A stretch of 64,000 nucleotides of DNA from CADEED01 sp963711635 (lineage in GTDB: Bacteria > Pseudomonadota > Gammaproteobacteria > Steroidobacterales > Steroidobacteraceae), in the NCBI GenBank assembly GCA_963711635.1, contig CAVQEZ010000007.1:47659-111658 (forward strand). Direction: 5' to 3'. Of the stretch, positions 38,979 through 48,382 are shown one piece after another (positions within the stretch are counted from its first letter, which is position 1; each line of letters begins with the position of its first letter). A model generated the notes under the pieces. It did not search any database and was not told the DNA's origin. It was given only the letters and a program-made list of their open reading frames with translations. A program made the position numbers and the translations under genes.

Positions 38979-39383
38979 TCAGAGATGCCGGGTCTCGGCG
39001 GGCGGCTCCCACCACTTGTTGTCGCGGCCGTTCGCGTGGCGCACCGGCGCCTCGGCGAGCTCGGCGGGATCGACACCGTCCAGGGAGGCGAGCTTCACCG
39101 ACACGTAGGCGCCGCCGATCTGCGGAATGTTGCCGCGCTCGAAGGAGCGCACGCCGCAGTGCTTGCAGAAGAGATGCTCGCCCTGCTTGCTGCCGAAACG
39201 GTAGTCGCTGAGCGCATCCGCGCCCGACAGCAGCCGGAAGGCGTCCGGCTTGATGATGGCGTTCCAGTTGCGCGTCTTGGTGCAGATGCTGCAGTTGCAC
39301 TTGCCGGTGCCCTGCGCGAGGTCGATGTCGGCCTCGAAGCGCACCGCGCCGCAGTGGCAACTGCCCTGGTATGTCTTGAGCAT
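38979..39383 (-). CDS. GFA family zinc-binding protein
   Basis: 134-residue protein of the glutathione-dependent formaldehyde-activating (Gfa/CENP-V) family. The zinc-binding cysteines are in GSCHCGAVRFEAD, GKCNCSICTKTRN and LFCKHCGVRSFERG, all at normal spacing. The C-terminus RDNKWWEPP is typical. Most members are not true formaldehyde-glutathione enzymes and their role is open. The frame is intact. It lies 70 bp upstream of the hydrolase gene on the same strand. Confidence 0.9.
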   Translation of the reverse strand: MLKTYQGSCHCGAVRFEADIDLAQGTGKCNCSICTKTRNWNAIIKPDAFRLLSGADALSDYRFGSKQGEHLFCKHCGVRSFERGNIPQIGGAYVSVKLASLDGVDPAELAEAPVRHANGRDNKWWEPPAETRHL

Positions 39384-39412
39384 GCCGCGTACGTTAACGC
39401 GCGGCGCCCGCT

Positions 39413-42072
39413 TCAGGAAGTGTTCAGGATGAACGGCGCGGCGGCGAATTCTTCGACGGCCGGACGCCGATGGCGCGTATCGCGCAGGCGCGGGCGGCTG
39501 CTGGCGCGCAGGCCGCGCGGCGTGGCGCCGCAGATCGCGCCGCAACGTTCGCGCACACCACGCATCAGCGGTGTCCGGGATGCGGGACGGGTCACGGTGG
39601 GATGTTCGCCGCGGAACCGGCAGGGCGCGAGGCTGTGACTTTGCGAAATCGACATCGGAATCCCCGGAATCTTTCGTATGTTGGCTATCAGGCCGCGAGT
39701 CGCGAGCCGTGCCGGCCGCGCGATCACGAAACCCTGTACGTAGTCGACACCCATCTTGCGTGCCGCTTCGAGCGCCGCGGTGTCTTCCACCTGCTCGGCG
39801 ATGATCTTGAAATTCAGCGTGCGCGCCAGCTTGATCATGGCCGTGACCATGGTCTGGCTGACCGTATCGTGCGCCAGGTGGCGCATGAACGAGCCGTCGA
39901 GCTTGAGGTAGTCGAGCTCGGAGGTTCTTGAGACTGGAGAACGAGCCCACGCCCGAGCCGAAGTCGTCGATGGTGAACTTGCAGCCCATGCCATGCAGCA
40001 CGCCGACGAAGCGCCGCGCATGCTCGAGGTTGTTGATCACGGCGCTCTCGGAGAGCTCGAAGCAGACCTGTTCCGGCGCGACGCCGGTGCTGTCCAGGCA
40101 ATCGACCACGAACTCGAGGAACTGCGGATCGCCGAGCGTCTGTCCTGAAATGTTCATGGCCACGCTGCGATCGCGTGCCAGCTGGAAGGCGTTGCGCGAC
40201 AGCGCCGACAAGCGTGGTCTGAACCACCCAGCGATCCACGGACGCCATCAGGCGGTAAGCGTTCGGCCGCGTGCACGAATTCGCCGGGCTGAATCTCCTG
40301 TCCCGTTTCGTCGAGCATGCGCAACAGCACTTCCATCGACGGCCCCTCGGTCTCGGGCCCGAAGGCCGCGACGATGGGCTGGTAGTACAGCGTGAAGCGT
40401 TCTTCCTTGATCGCGAACTGCAGCTTCTGCAGCCACTCGATATCGCCGTTGTTGCGCGCGAGCTGCTCGTCACGCGCCGAATATACCGACACGCGGCCCG
40501 CGCCTTCCTTCTTCGCGACGTAGCAGGCCGAGTCCGCGGCCGCGAGCAGCTGCTCCACGGTTCCGGCCTCGCGCCCGATCTCGATGAGGCCGACGGAAAC
40601 GCCGATGTTGAACACGCGGTCGTGCCACACGAAGCTGTACGCGGCCATCGCGCGGCACACGTCGTCGGCGATCTGCCGCGCCTTGTCGAGCGGGCAACCC
40701 ACCAGCAGCATGGCCGAACTCGTCGCCACCGAGCCGCGACACGGTGTCCGAATCGCGTACCGCGTCGCGCAGCAGTTTGGCGACTTCCCGCAACATGCGA
40801 ATCGCCGGCCAGGTGGCCGCTGGAATCGTTGACGATCTTGAAGCGGTCGAGATCGAGGTAGCACAGCATGTGCGTGGCCTCGCCGCGCCGCGCGACGTCG
40901 GCGGCTTCCTCGAGCCGCCGTTCGAATTCGCGCCGGTTCACGAGGCCGGTGAGCGCGTCGTGCGTCGCCTGGTACGACATCTGGCGATGCAGGCCGCGCA
41001 GCTCGGTGACGTCGTGCATCAGCACGACGGCGCCGACGAGCTCGCCTTCGTCGATCGCGCAACGGCGACGCCGCGAGCTCGATGGCGCGCTCCTCCCCCG
41101 AGGCCTTGCCGAGCAGCACTGCGCGGCGCGAAAGATTGTGCGGATTGCCGTTGCCGCCGCCGACCGCCTCGCGCACCGGGTCGGCGAGCAGCTTGCGGTC
41201 GTTCTGGTCCATGAGGCCCACGATTTCCTCGAGCAGGCGGCCCACGGCCTGCGCGCGGCTCGACGCCGAGCAGCTTTTCCGCGGCCGGATTCAGATAGGT
41301 GAGACGGCCTTCCAGGTCCGTGGCCACGATGGCTTCGCCCAGCGACTGCATCGCCGACACCTGCAACGGCGGGCGGCGGCGGGGGGCAACGGCGGCGCGA
41401 CCATCGCGGCGCGCGCCGCGGCTTCCTTCTCGTCGATCCTGCCGCTGGCGAGCGCGCGCAGCTTCTTCGTGGGGATCACCTCGACACCGGTGACCAGCAA
41501 GCGCCGGCTGCCCCTCGAACTCGATGGGCGCAGTAGTTAGCTCGAGCAGGCTGACCTGGCCCTGCAGTCCGACCATCTCCACTTCGAAGCGATCGGCGCC
41601 GTGCGACCCGGCGAGACGGCGCCGCAGGTTCTCGGCGACCAGGTCCGCATATTCCGGCGCCACCAGATCCGCGAGCTTGCGGTCGATGAGATTCACGCGG
41701 TCGACGCCGACGAAACTCGCGAACTGGCTGTTGGCGTACAGGATCACGTCGCGATGCACCAGCACCGCCTCGTGGATGCGCTCGCCCAGTTCGGTGAAGA
41801 GTTTCGGGCCGGCTTTCGTCGCGGCCGGTGGTGCGCGCGGCGCGCAGCAGCAGCTGGTTGACCGACACGCCGATGGCCTGCACGTCGAGCTGACCTTCGA
41901 ACTGCTGTGCGAGCTCGATGCGCTGGGGCAGACGTTCGCCGCTGATGGCGCGTTGAACGGTGAGCGATAGTTGGGAGACCGCGCGCAAGTCGCGCCGTTG
42001 GAAAAGGAACAGCACGAATAGCAACGTCGCCACGAGTGCGAGCAGCACGCAGATCAACCCAAGAATCGACAT
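39413..42072 (-). CDS. PAS-GGDEF-EAL cyclic-di-GMP signalling protein, frameshifted
   Basis: Membrane protein that probably makes and/or degrades c-di-GMP. Residues 1-25 form a transmembrane helix (SILGLICVLLALVATLLFVL). Two PAS-like regions follow (VLVHRDVILYANSQFASFVG; AIVATDLEGRLTYLNPAAEK). The GGDEF domain has DALTGLVNRREFERRL, CYLDLDRFKIVNDSSGHLAG and RLGGDEF, an intact active site. The EAL domain has EVLLRM in place of EALLR, then SFSSLKNL and DYVQGF. At least six indels break the gene, near 41,850, 41,490, 41,260, 40,800, 40,720 and 40,210. The end beyond 39,680 is doubtful. It is divergent from pcm. Confidence 0.87.
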
Positions 42073-42276
42073 CCCCAGCCTGGTCCTGTTGTTATTAGTG
42101 CATCGAATGCTGCGGAGCATCCACGCACGCACCGCAGGATATCCGAGCGTCGCAAGTGGCCATTCGACATTAACCATAAAGATAAGCGATGTGCCGACTG
42201 GTTCCGCGACGAATGGAGACGCCTCGCGCGGCGGTTTCGGGCAGAATAAGTAGCATCCCATTGCCGGAGATTCTCG

Positions 42277-42927
42277 ATGCAGACCGAGTTCGCGCGCGCT
42301 CAGATGATCACCCAGCAGGTCCGCGCGTGGGATGTACTCGATGAGCGCGTGCTCGACGCGATGCGTCGCACGCCGCGCGAGTTTTTCGTGCCCGAGCGCT
42401 ACGCCGGACTGGCCTTCGCGGACACTGACATCCCGCTCGTGCCGGGTCAGCACATGTTGCCGCCGAAGATTGTCGGACGGCTCCTCCAGGCACTCGAGGC
42501 CGCGCCCGGAATGCGCGCGCTGGTGGTCGGCTGCGGTACCGGGTTCGTGCCGGCCTGCCTGTCGGCGATGGGCGCGAGCGTGCGCGCCATCGAAATCCAT
42601 CCCGAGCTCGCCCAGGCCGCGCAGCGCAACCTGAAGCGCGCCGGCTTCGGCCAGGTCGAGGTGGTCACGGGTGACACTTTCAACTTGGATACCGGCAAGG
42701 ACTATGCGCTCATTGCGGTATGTGGAGCCCTGCCGTTGTACGACGAGCGCTTTGCCCGTGCGTTAGCGGTGGGGGGCCGGCTGTTCGCCGTGGTTGGCGC
42801 GTCTCTCCCGCAGGAGGCATTGCTAGTGACCCGTACTGAAGAACAAAAATGGGACAGTGTCGGACTGTTCGAAACTGCCATCGACCCGCTGGACAATGCG
42901 CCGCGGCCGGAACCGTTTCAGTTCTGA
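42277..42927 (+). CDS. pcm: protein-L-isoaspartate O-methyltransferase
   Basis: Methylates isoaspartyl residues of damaged proteins so they can be repaired. 216 residues, intact. The N-terminus has MITQQVRAWDVLD and REFFVPERYAGLAFADTDIP. The SAM motif is ALVVGCGTGFVPACLSAMG, with VRAIEIHPELAQAA after it. The usual GSGYQTA of Pcm is replaced by GTGFVPA, and the active-site loop is GQHMLPPKIVGRLLQAL where most enzymes have GQTISQPYIVA. This replacement is common in the gammaproteobacterial subgroup next to rhodanese and tolC. Confidence 0.88.
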   Translation: MQTEFARAQMITQQVRAWDVLDERVLDAMRRTPREFFVPERYAGLAFADTDIPLVPGQHMLPPKIVGRLLQALEAAPGMRALVVGCGTGFVPACLSAMGASVRAIEIHPELAQAAQRNLKRAGFGQVEVVTGDTFNLDTGKDYALIAVCGALPLYDERFARALAVGGRLFAVVGASLPQEALLVTRTEEQKWDSVGLFETAIDPLDNAPRPEPFQF

Positions 42928-42940
42928 GAGGAACTTAGCC

Positions 42941-43261
42941 GTGGTCCGGGAGATTTCAGTCGAAGAGCTCAAGGCTCGCCGCGATCGCGGCGAGAAGCCG
43001 CTGGTGCTGGACGTGCGCGAGGAGTGGGAACTGCAACTTGCGAGTATTCCGGACGTCGTACATGTGCCCATGAACCTGGTCCCGGCGCGCCTGGGAGAGC
43101 TTTCGAAAGACGCGGAAACAATCGTCATGTGTCACGCGGGTGGACGTTCGATGCGGGTCGCGCAATTTCTTGAGAACCAAGGATTTACCAACGTCGCCAA
43201 CCTTGCGGGTGGCATTGCCGCCTGGAGTCAGTCGGTCGATGCAACCGTTCCGCAGTACTGA
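42941..43261 (+). CDS. rhodanese-like protein
   Basis: Single-domain sulfurtransferase of 106 residues. It begins with GTG at 42941, supported by GAGAGGAAC upstream. The domain has EISVEELKARRD, LVLDVREEWEL, HVPMNLVPARL and the active-site loop CHAGGRSMRVAQF with Cys. LAGGIAAWSQSVD closes it. The frame is intact. The pcm-rhodanese-tolC order is widely conserved in Gammaproteobacteria, but the physiological sulfur acceptor is not known. Confidence 0.93.
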   Translation: MVREISVEELKARRDRGEKPLVLDVREEWELQLASIPDVVHVPMNLVPARLGELSKDAETIVMCHAGGRSMRVAQFLENQGFTNVANLAGGIAAWSQSVDATVPQY

Positions 43262-43289
43262 AACGTCTAAGGATTCTTGTTTGCGTGAA

Positions 43290-43320
43290 TTGCCTTGGCC
43301 CCAGGGGCAGGTGATATAGT
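43290..43320 (+). promoter_or_regulatory. candidate tolC promoter
   Basis: TTGCCT (43290-43295) and TATAGT (43315-43320) with the extended -10 base TGA upstream are spaced by 19 bp. The tolC start follows 30 bp later behind AGAGGA. The spacer contains GCCCCAGGGGC, a perfect palindrome that could be an operator. Assigned by eye. Confidence 0.5.
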
Positions 43321-43350
43321 GAACTACAACACTAAAGAGGACTCTTATTA

Positions 43351-44848
43351 ATGCGCCGTTTACTCGCCCTGGGGCTGGGATGCCTGGTCTCTGTCACCGC
43401 ATCCAGCGAAGACCTCCTCACCATCTTTGATCAAGCCGTCGTCAACGACCCGCTGGTGCGCGAAGCCGAATACACGCGCAAGGCGACCCGCGAAGCCAAG
43501 CCTCAGGCCTGGGCGCTGTACCTGCCGCAGATCGGCGGCCAGTGGACCAAGAGCAGGGACGAAGAGACGCAGAACAGCCTGTTCCCGCGTCTGGTACCGA
43601 CCGATCCCAACGACCTCAACTCGCCGGTGGTCATCCAGCAGCAGGCGCAGATCGGCTCGTCCGAGCCCGAGCGCACCAGCTGGGGCCTGCAGCTCAACCA
43701 GAGCATCTTCAACTGGGGCCAATTGGTGGGCCTGAAGCAGGCCGGACGGGTCGTCGCGCAGGCGGATGCGGACTACGGCGTCGCGCAGCAGGACCTGGCA
43801 TTGCGCGTGTCCACGCGTTATTTCGACGTGCTCGCCGCCCAGGACAACGTCCAGGCCCAACAGGCCTCGCTCGATGCCATCTCGCGTCAGCTCGAGCAGG
43901 CCGACAAGCGCTTCGAGGTGGGCCTCATCGCCATCACCGACGTGCAGGAAGCGCGCGCCGCACGCGACACGGCCGCCGCCGACCTGATCGCCTCCAAGCG
44001 CCAGCTCGCCACCGCACAGGAGTTCCTGCGCGAGATCACCGACATGCAGTACGCCGTGCTGGCCACGCCGCGCCCGACCATGCCGCTCAGGATGCCCGAG
44101 CCCGCCGATCCGCAGAAATGGGTCGAGGCTTCGATGGAGCAGAACCTCTGCGCTCACCTCCAGCCGCCTGGGCGCGGACATCGCGCGCGACGACGTGCGC
44201 GTGGCTTTCGGCGGTCACCTGCCGCAGGTGGATCTCGTGCTTGGCAAGTCGCACTTCGAAATCGACGACACGCAGACCTTCGAACCGATTCCCGAGCGTG
44301 GCTTCCCGGGCGGCAGCGCGGCATCGACTTCGGAAGGCGATACCGACAAGTCCATCATGCTGCAGGTCACGGTGCCCATCTGGTCGAGCGGCGGCACGCA
44401 TTCACGCGTGCGGCAGTCCGAATACCGCTGGCAGGCTGCCAAGCAGCGCCTGGAGCGCGTGTCGCGCGAGACCGAGCGCACCGCGCGCGATGCCTATCTC
44501 GGCGTGCTGTCGGAAATGTCGCGCGTCCAGGCGCTCAAGCAGGCGCTGGAGTCCTCGGCCACGGCGCTGCGCGCCACCGAGGCCGGCTATGACGTGGGCA
44601 CACGCACGGCGGTGGACGTGCTCGCCGCCCGGCAGAACCTGGTGGGCGCGCAGACCGCGTATTCGCGCAGCCGCTACGACTACATGCTGAACGTGCTGCG
44701 CCTCAAACAGGCCGCGGGCATCCTCGATCGCAAGGCGCTCGAGGACATGAATGGCTGGCTGGAGACACCGCCGCCGCCGGCGAACCCGCCCACCATCGAC
44801 CCGAATGCGCAGCCCGGTTCGCCGCCCCCGGCCCAGCCGCAGCAATAG
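43351..44848 (+). CDS. tolC: TolC family outer-membrane efflux protein, one frameshift
   Basis: Trimeric outer-membrane channel for efflux and type I secretion. The signal peptide covers about residues 1-19 (MRRLLALGLGCLVSVTASS). The TolC repeats include EDLLTIFDQAVVNDPLVREA, FNWGQLVGLKQAG and KRFEVGLIAITDVQEARAA. One extra T near 44,150 breaks the frame; removing it restores QNLALTSSRLGADIARDDVR. The second half has EAGYDVGTRTAVDVLAARQN. The C-terminus is Pro-rich. Corrected length is about 498 aa. It is followed by convergent waaA with no gap. Confidence 0.94.
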
Positions 44849-46111
44849 CTAGGGCAGTAACGGCTCGAGGAAGGCCATCAGGCGATCCACGGCTCCGCGG
44901 TTCGCCTCGATGGCCTGCCGGCCGCTGGCACCCATGCGGGTGCGCGCGGCCGGATCGGCGAGCAACTCGCACACGGCCGCGGCCAGCGCCTGCGCGTCGT
45001 GCACGATGCGCACGGCGCCGCCCTCGGCCAGCAGCCGCGCGATGTCCGCGGAATTGAAGTTGTTCGGTCCCGCCAGTACCGGCAACCCCAGCGCGGCGGG
45101 TTCGAGCAGGTTGTGGCCACCGATGGGAACCATCGTGCCGCCGACAAAGGCCACGTCGCCGGCCGCATAGAACGACAGCAGCTCGCCGAGCGTATCGACC
45201 AGGAATACCTCGGTTTCGCCATTGGTACTGGACGCACTGCTGCGCGTCACGAAGTTCACACCGCGGGCTTTCAGCCAGTTCGCGACGTCTTCGAAGCGCG
45301 GCGGGTGTCGCGGCACGAGCACCAGCAGCGCCTGCGCGAAACGCGCGCGCACCAGCCGATGCGCGGCCAGCAACACGTCTTCTTCGCCGGCGTGCGTGCT
45401 GCCCGCCACCCACACCGGGCGGTCCATGCCGAGCAGGCGCCGCAACGTCGCGCCCTGGAATTCGATGTTTTGCGGCAGTCGGAAATCGAACTTGATGTTG
45501 CCGACCACGTGCGTGCGGGCCGAGCTGGCGCCGATGGAACGGAATCTTTCGGCATCCTGCTCGCTTTGCGCGGCGATGAAGATGCCGTGTGACAGCGCCT
45601 GGCGAAACAGTCCGACCAGGCGGCGGTAACTCTTCACCGAACGCGGCGAGATGCGCGCGCTGGCCATGACCAGCGGCACGCCCAGCTCACCACAGCGGTG
45701 GTAGAGATTGGGCCAGATCTCGGTCTCCAGGATCACCGCCAGCCGCGGCTTCACGCGCGCGAAGAAGCGCCGCACCGAGCCCGGCAGGTCGATGGGCACA
45801 TAGCGCACGTCGACGCGGTCCTTGAAGATGGCCTGCGCGCGGGCACGGCCGGTGGCGGTGCCCGTGGTCACGACCAGGCGCACGTCCGGGAATTTCGCCA
45901 GCAGCGCATTGACCAGCGGCGCGGAGGCCTGCACCTCGCCCACCGAGACGGCATGCACCCAGATGCTGCGGGTGCCGCGCACCTGCTCCCCGAGGCCGAA
46001 GCGCTGCGAAAAGCCTTCCCAGTGGCTGCGGTCGCGGAAGCCGCGCAACGCCTGTGCGCCGAGCACCACGGGCGCCAGTAGATAGGCGATGACGATGTAC
46101 AGCAGGCGCAC
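44849..46111 (-). CDS. waaA: 3-deoxy-D-manno-octulosonic acid transferase
   Basis: Adds Kdo to lipid IV-A at the inner membrane. The 420-residue frame is intact. A membrane segment is at residues 1-20 (LLYIVIAYLLAPVVL). The GT30 motifs are HAVSVGEVQASAPLV, VTTGTATGRARAQ, ILETEIWPNLYHRC and SARISPRSVKSYRR. The C-terminal half has VWVAGSTHAGEEDVLLAAHR and GGTMVPIGGHNLLEPAALG. Its stop abuts that of tolC. The Kdo kinase gene lies 11 bp upstream, so lipid A-core steps are grouped here. Confidence 0.96.
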   Translation of the reverse strand: MRLLYIVIAYLLAPVVLGAQALRGFRDRSHWEGFSQRFGLGEQVRGTRSIWVHAVSVGEVQASAPLVNALLAKFPDVRLVVTTGTATGRARAQAIFKDRVDVRYVPIDLPGSVRRFFARVKPRLAVILETEIWPNLYHRCGELGVPLVMASARISPRSVKSYRRLVGLFRQALSHGIFIAAQSEQDAERFRSIGASSARTHVVGNIKFDFRLPQNIEFQGATLRRLLGMDRPVWVAGSTHAGEEDVLLAAHRLVRARFAQALLVLVPRHPPRFEDVANWLKARGVNFVTRSSASSTNGETEVFLVDTLGELLSFYAAGDVAFVGGTMVPIGGHNLLEPAALGLPVLAGPNNFNSADIARLLAEGGAVRIVHDAQALAAAVCELLADPAARTRMGASGRQAIEANRGAVDRLMAFLEPLLP

Positions 46112-46122
46112 CGGGGCCCCGC

Positions 46123-46883
46123 TCAGGTCAGCGACGGCTGCGGCAGGCCGGCCGACTCGCGGTAGCCGGCGAGCAGCGAATGCCAGTCCTGGTCGGTGAA
46201 GCTGTCCGGCCGGCCAGCAGCGTCACCTTCTCGAGCGAGCGGTACAGTCGCACCAGGGTCGTGTCCGCCCACCAGCCGCGCTTGCGCAGCGTGCCGCGGT
46301 CGAAATCGATGAGGTAGACCTGTTCGGGCGTGAGCAGGATGTTGTGCGCATTGAGATCCGCGTGATGCACGCCCGCGTCGTGAAAGCGCCGGATGCAGCG
46401 GCCCACGGCGATCCACTGCGTCAGCGAGATCGGCCCCTTCAAGAGCTTCGCCGCCAGCGATTCGCTGTTCTCGATGCGCTGCGTGATCAGGTCCGCGCGA
46501 TACACCAGCCCGCGACGCCGGTAGCGCGCGGCAATGGGCACGGGCACCGGCAGGCCGGCACGGTACAGGTGATAGGTGAGATACCACTCGGCGAACGAAC
46601 GCGTTTCGGCCTCGCCGCGCCACAGGTAGGCGTCTTTTGAAACTTTTGCCATGAGGCCGCCGCGCCGGTAGTGGCGCAGCACGAAGCTCGAATCGCCGCT
46701 GCGGATGAACCAGGTGGTGCCTCGGCCGAGCGCGCTGCCTTCGATGGCCTCGTGGCGGCGCCAGTATTCCGGCTCGAAGAATTCCGGCGAGAAATTGCTC
46801 GTGCGCAGGGTGTCGTATAGCATCCGGCCGCCGTCGATGGCGGCCTCACTGACTTCGGCGCCGACGGGCCAGTGACGCTTCAC
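46123..46883 (-). CDS. kdkA: 3-deoxy-D-manno-octulosonic acid kinase, one frameshift
   Basis: Phosphorylates Kdo of lipid A in bacteria with a single Kdo. The kinase fold appears as GRGTTWFIRSGDSSFVLRHY, ITQRIENSESLA, the catalytic loop FHDAGVHHADLNAHNILL and the Mg-binding IDFDRGTLRKRG. An indel near 46,215 shifts the last 30 codons. The correct frame is DSFTDQDWHSLLAGYRESAG, ending at 46123. The gene overlaps the start of the divergent heptosyltransferase by 12 bp. A KdkA next to WaaA supports a Kdo-phosphate core as in Haemophilus or Vibrio. Confidence 0.9.
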
Positions 46884-47969
46884 TCATTCACCATGGAATC
46901 GCGCGTGCAGGCCATTCCCGACAAAGTCTGCCTGCTGCGCCTCTCCGCCATTGGCGATACCTGCCACGTGGTGCCGCTGCTGCGCACGTTGCAGGACGCA
47001 TGGCCGAAGACCCGATTCTCGTGGGTCATCGGCAAGTTGGAAGCGAAGTTGATGAGCCTCATCCCGGACGTGGAGCTTATCACCGTGGACAAGGGCGCCG
47101 GCCTGTCGGCTTACAACCGGCTGCGAACCGACATGCAGCGCCGCGGCGCCTTCGACCTGCTGCTGCACCTGCAATTGTCGCTGCGCGCCAGTGGCGCGGC
47201 GGCGCTGATTCCCGCTCCCGTGAAACTGGGCTTCGACAAACCGCGGGCGCGCGAGCTGCAGTGGCTGTTCACCAATGCGCGCATCGCCGAGCGCCAGCGC
47301 CAGCACGTGCTCGACAGCTTCATGGGATTCGCCGATGCGCTCGGCGTCCGCCGCGGTGAGGGCCCGCGCTGGGACATCCCGCTGCCTTCCGCCGCACTGG
47401 CCTATGCCGAGCACCTGATCCCCGACTCACAACCCACCTTGCTCATCAGCGCCTGCTCCAGCCATCGCCTGCGCAACTGGCTGCCCGAGCGTTATGCGGC
47501 CGTGGCCGATTACGCCGTCGCCCGGCACGGCATGCGCGTGATCCTGTGCGGCGGCCCCAGCGACGTGGAGCGCGAGATGGCCGCGGCCATCATCAAGCGT
47601 GCGCGCTCGCCGCTGGTGAACCAGGTGGCCAGGGACACTTTGCCGGAGCTGCTCGCCTTGCTGTCGCGCGCGACGGTGCTGCTCACCCCCGACTCCGGCC
47701 CCGCGCACATGGCCACCATGGTGAACACGCCGATCATCGGCCTCTACGGCGCCACCAACCCCGCGCGCAGCGGGCCCTATCTTTCCCGCCGCTGGTGCGT
47801 GGATGTCTACGATGCGGCGGCGCGCAAGTTCATGGGCAAACCCGCGAGCGAGCTGCCCTGGACCACGAAGATCGAAGTGCCGGGCGTCATGGAACTCATC
47901 GAAGTGCCGGCCGTGACCGCCAAGCTCGACGAGCTGTTAGCCTTGAGCCCCAAAGAGAGGCTGTCATGA
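46872..47969 (+). CDS. ADP-heptose:LPS heptosyltransferase family protein (GT9)
   Basis: LPS core glycosyltransferase. 365 residues, intact. The N-terminus VCLLRLSAIGDTCHVVPLL is the GT9 signature. FSWVIGKLEAKLMSLIPDVE follows, and the nucleotide-sugar side has LLISACSSHRLRNWLPERYA, ILCGGPSDVE and LLTPDSGPAHMATMVNTPII. The Asp in TPDSGPAHMA is conserved in WaaC/WaaF. It may be heptosyltransferase I. A start at 46893 is the alternative. The end overlaps the DUF6165 gene as ATGA. Confidence 0.9.
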   Translation: MTLHSFTMESRVQAIPDKVCLLRLSAIGDTCHVVPLLRTLQDAWPKTRFSWVIGKLEAKLMSLIPDVELITVDKGAGLSAYNRLRTDMQRRGAFDLLLHLQLSLRASGAAALIPAPVKLGFDKPRARELQWLFTNARIAERQRQHVLDSFMGFADALGVRRGEGPRWDIPLPSAALAYAEHLIPDSQPTLLISACSSHRLRNWLPERYAAVADYAVARHGMRVILCGGPSDVEREMAAAIIKRARSPLVNQVARDTLPELLALLSRATVLLTPDSGPAHMATMVNTPIIGLYGATNPARSGPYLSRRWCVDVYDAAARKFMGKPASELPWTTKIEVPGVMELIEVPAVTAKLDELLALSPKERLS

Positions 47970-48355
47970 AGGATATCCACGTGCCGATCTCGCCGGGCGA
48001 GTTGCTCGACAAGATCACCATCCTGCGCATCAAGGCTGCGCGCATGAAGGACGCCGTCAAGGTGGCCAACGTCAAACACGAGCTGGCGCTGCTGGAGAAG
48101 ACCTGGAAGGACTCGGGCGCCGCGGGCGTAGACCTTGGAGCGGAGGAAACCAACCTGACGCGCGTCAACGAAAGGCTCTGGGTCATCGAGGACGACATCC
48201 GCGATGAAGAACGCGCACAGCGCTTCGGCGAGAAGTTCGTCGAGCTGGCGCGTGCCGTGTACGTCACCAACGACGAACGCGCCGCGATCAAGAAGCGCAT
48301 CAATACCCTGCTCGGCTCGACCATCGTCGAAGAAAAGTCCTACCAGCAGTACTGA
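47966..48355 (+). CDS. DUF6165 family protein
   Basis: 129 residues, intact and mostly helical. The pattern HVPISPGELLDKITILRIKA at the start and RLWVIEDDIRDEERAQRFGE later is typical of a small family often found next to LPS glycosyltransferases. No catalytic motif is visible. A function in LPS core synthesis or its control is inferred from position only. It is translationally coupled to the heptosyltransferase by a 4-bp overlap. Confidence 0.8.
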   Translation: MKDIHVPISPGELLDKITILRIKAARMKDAVKVANVKHELALLEKTWKDSGAAGVDLGAEETNLTRVNERLWVIEDDIRDEERAQRFGEKFVELARAVYVTNDERAAIKKRINTLLGSTIVEEKSYQQY

Positions 48356-48382
48356 AGTGGTGTCAGGCAGGGAAAACTCCGC

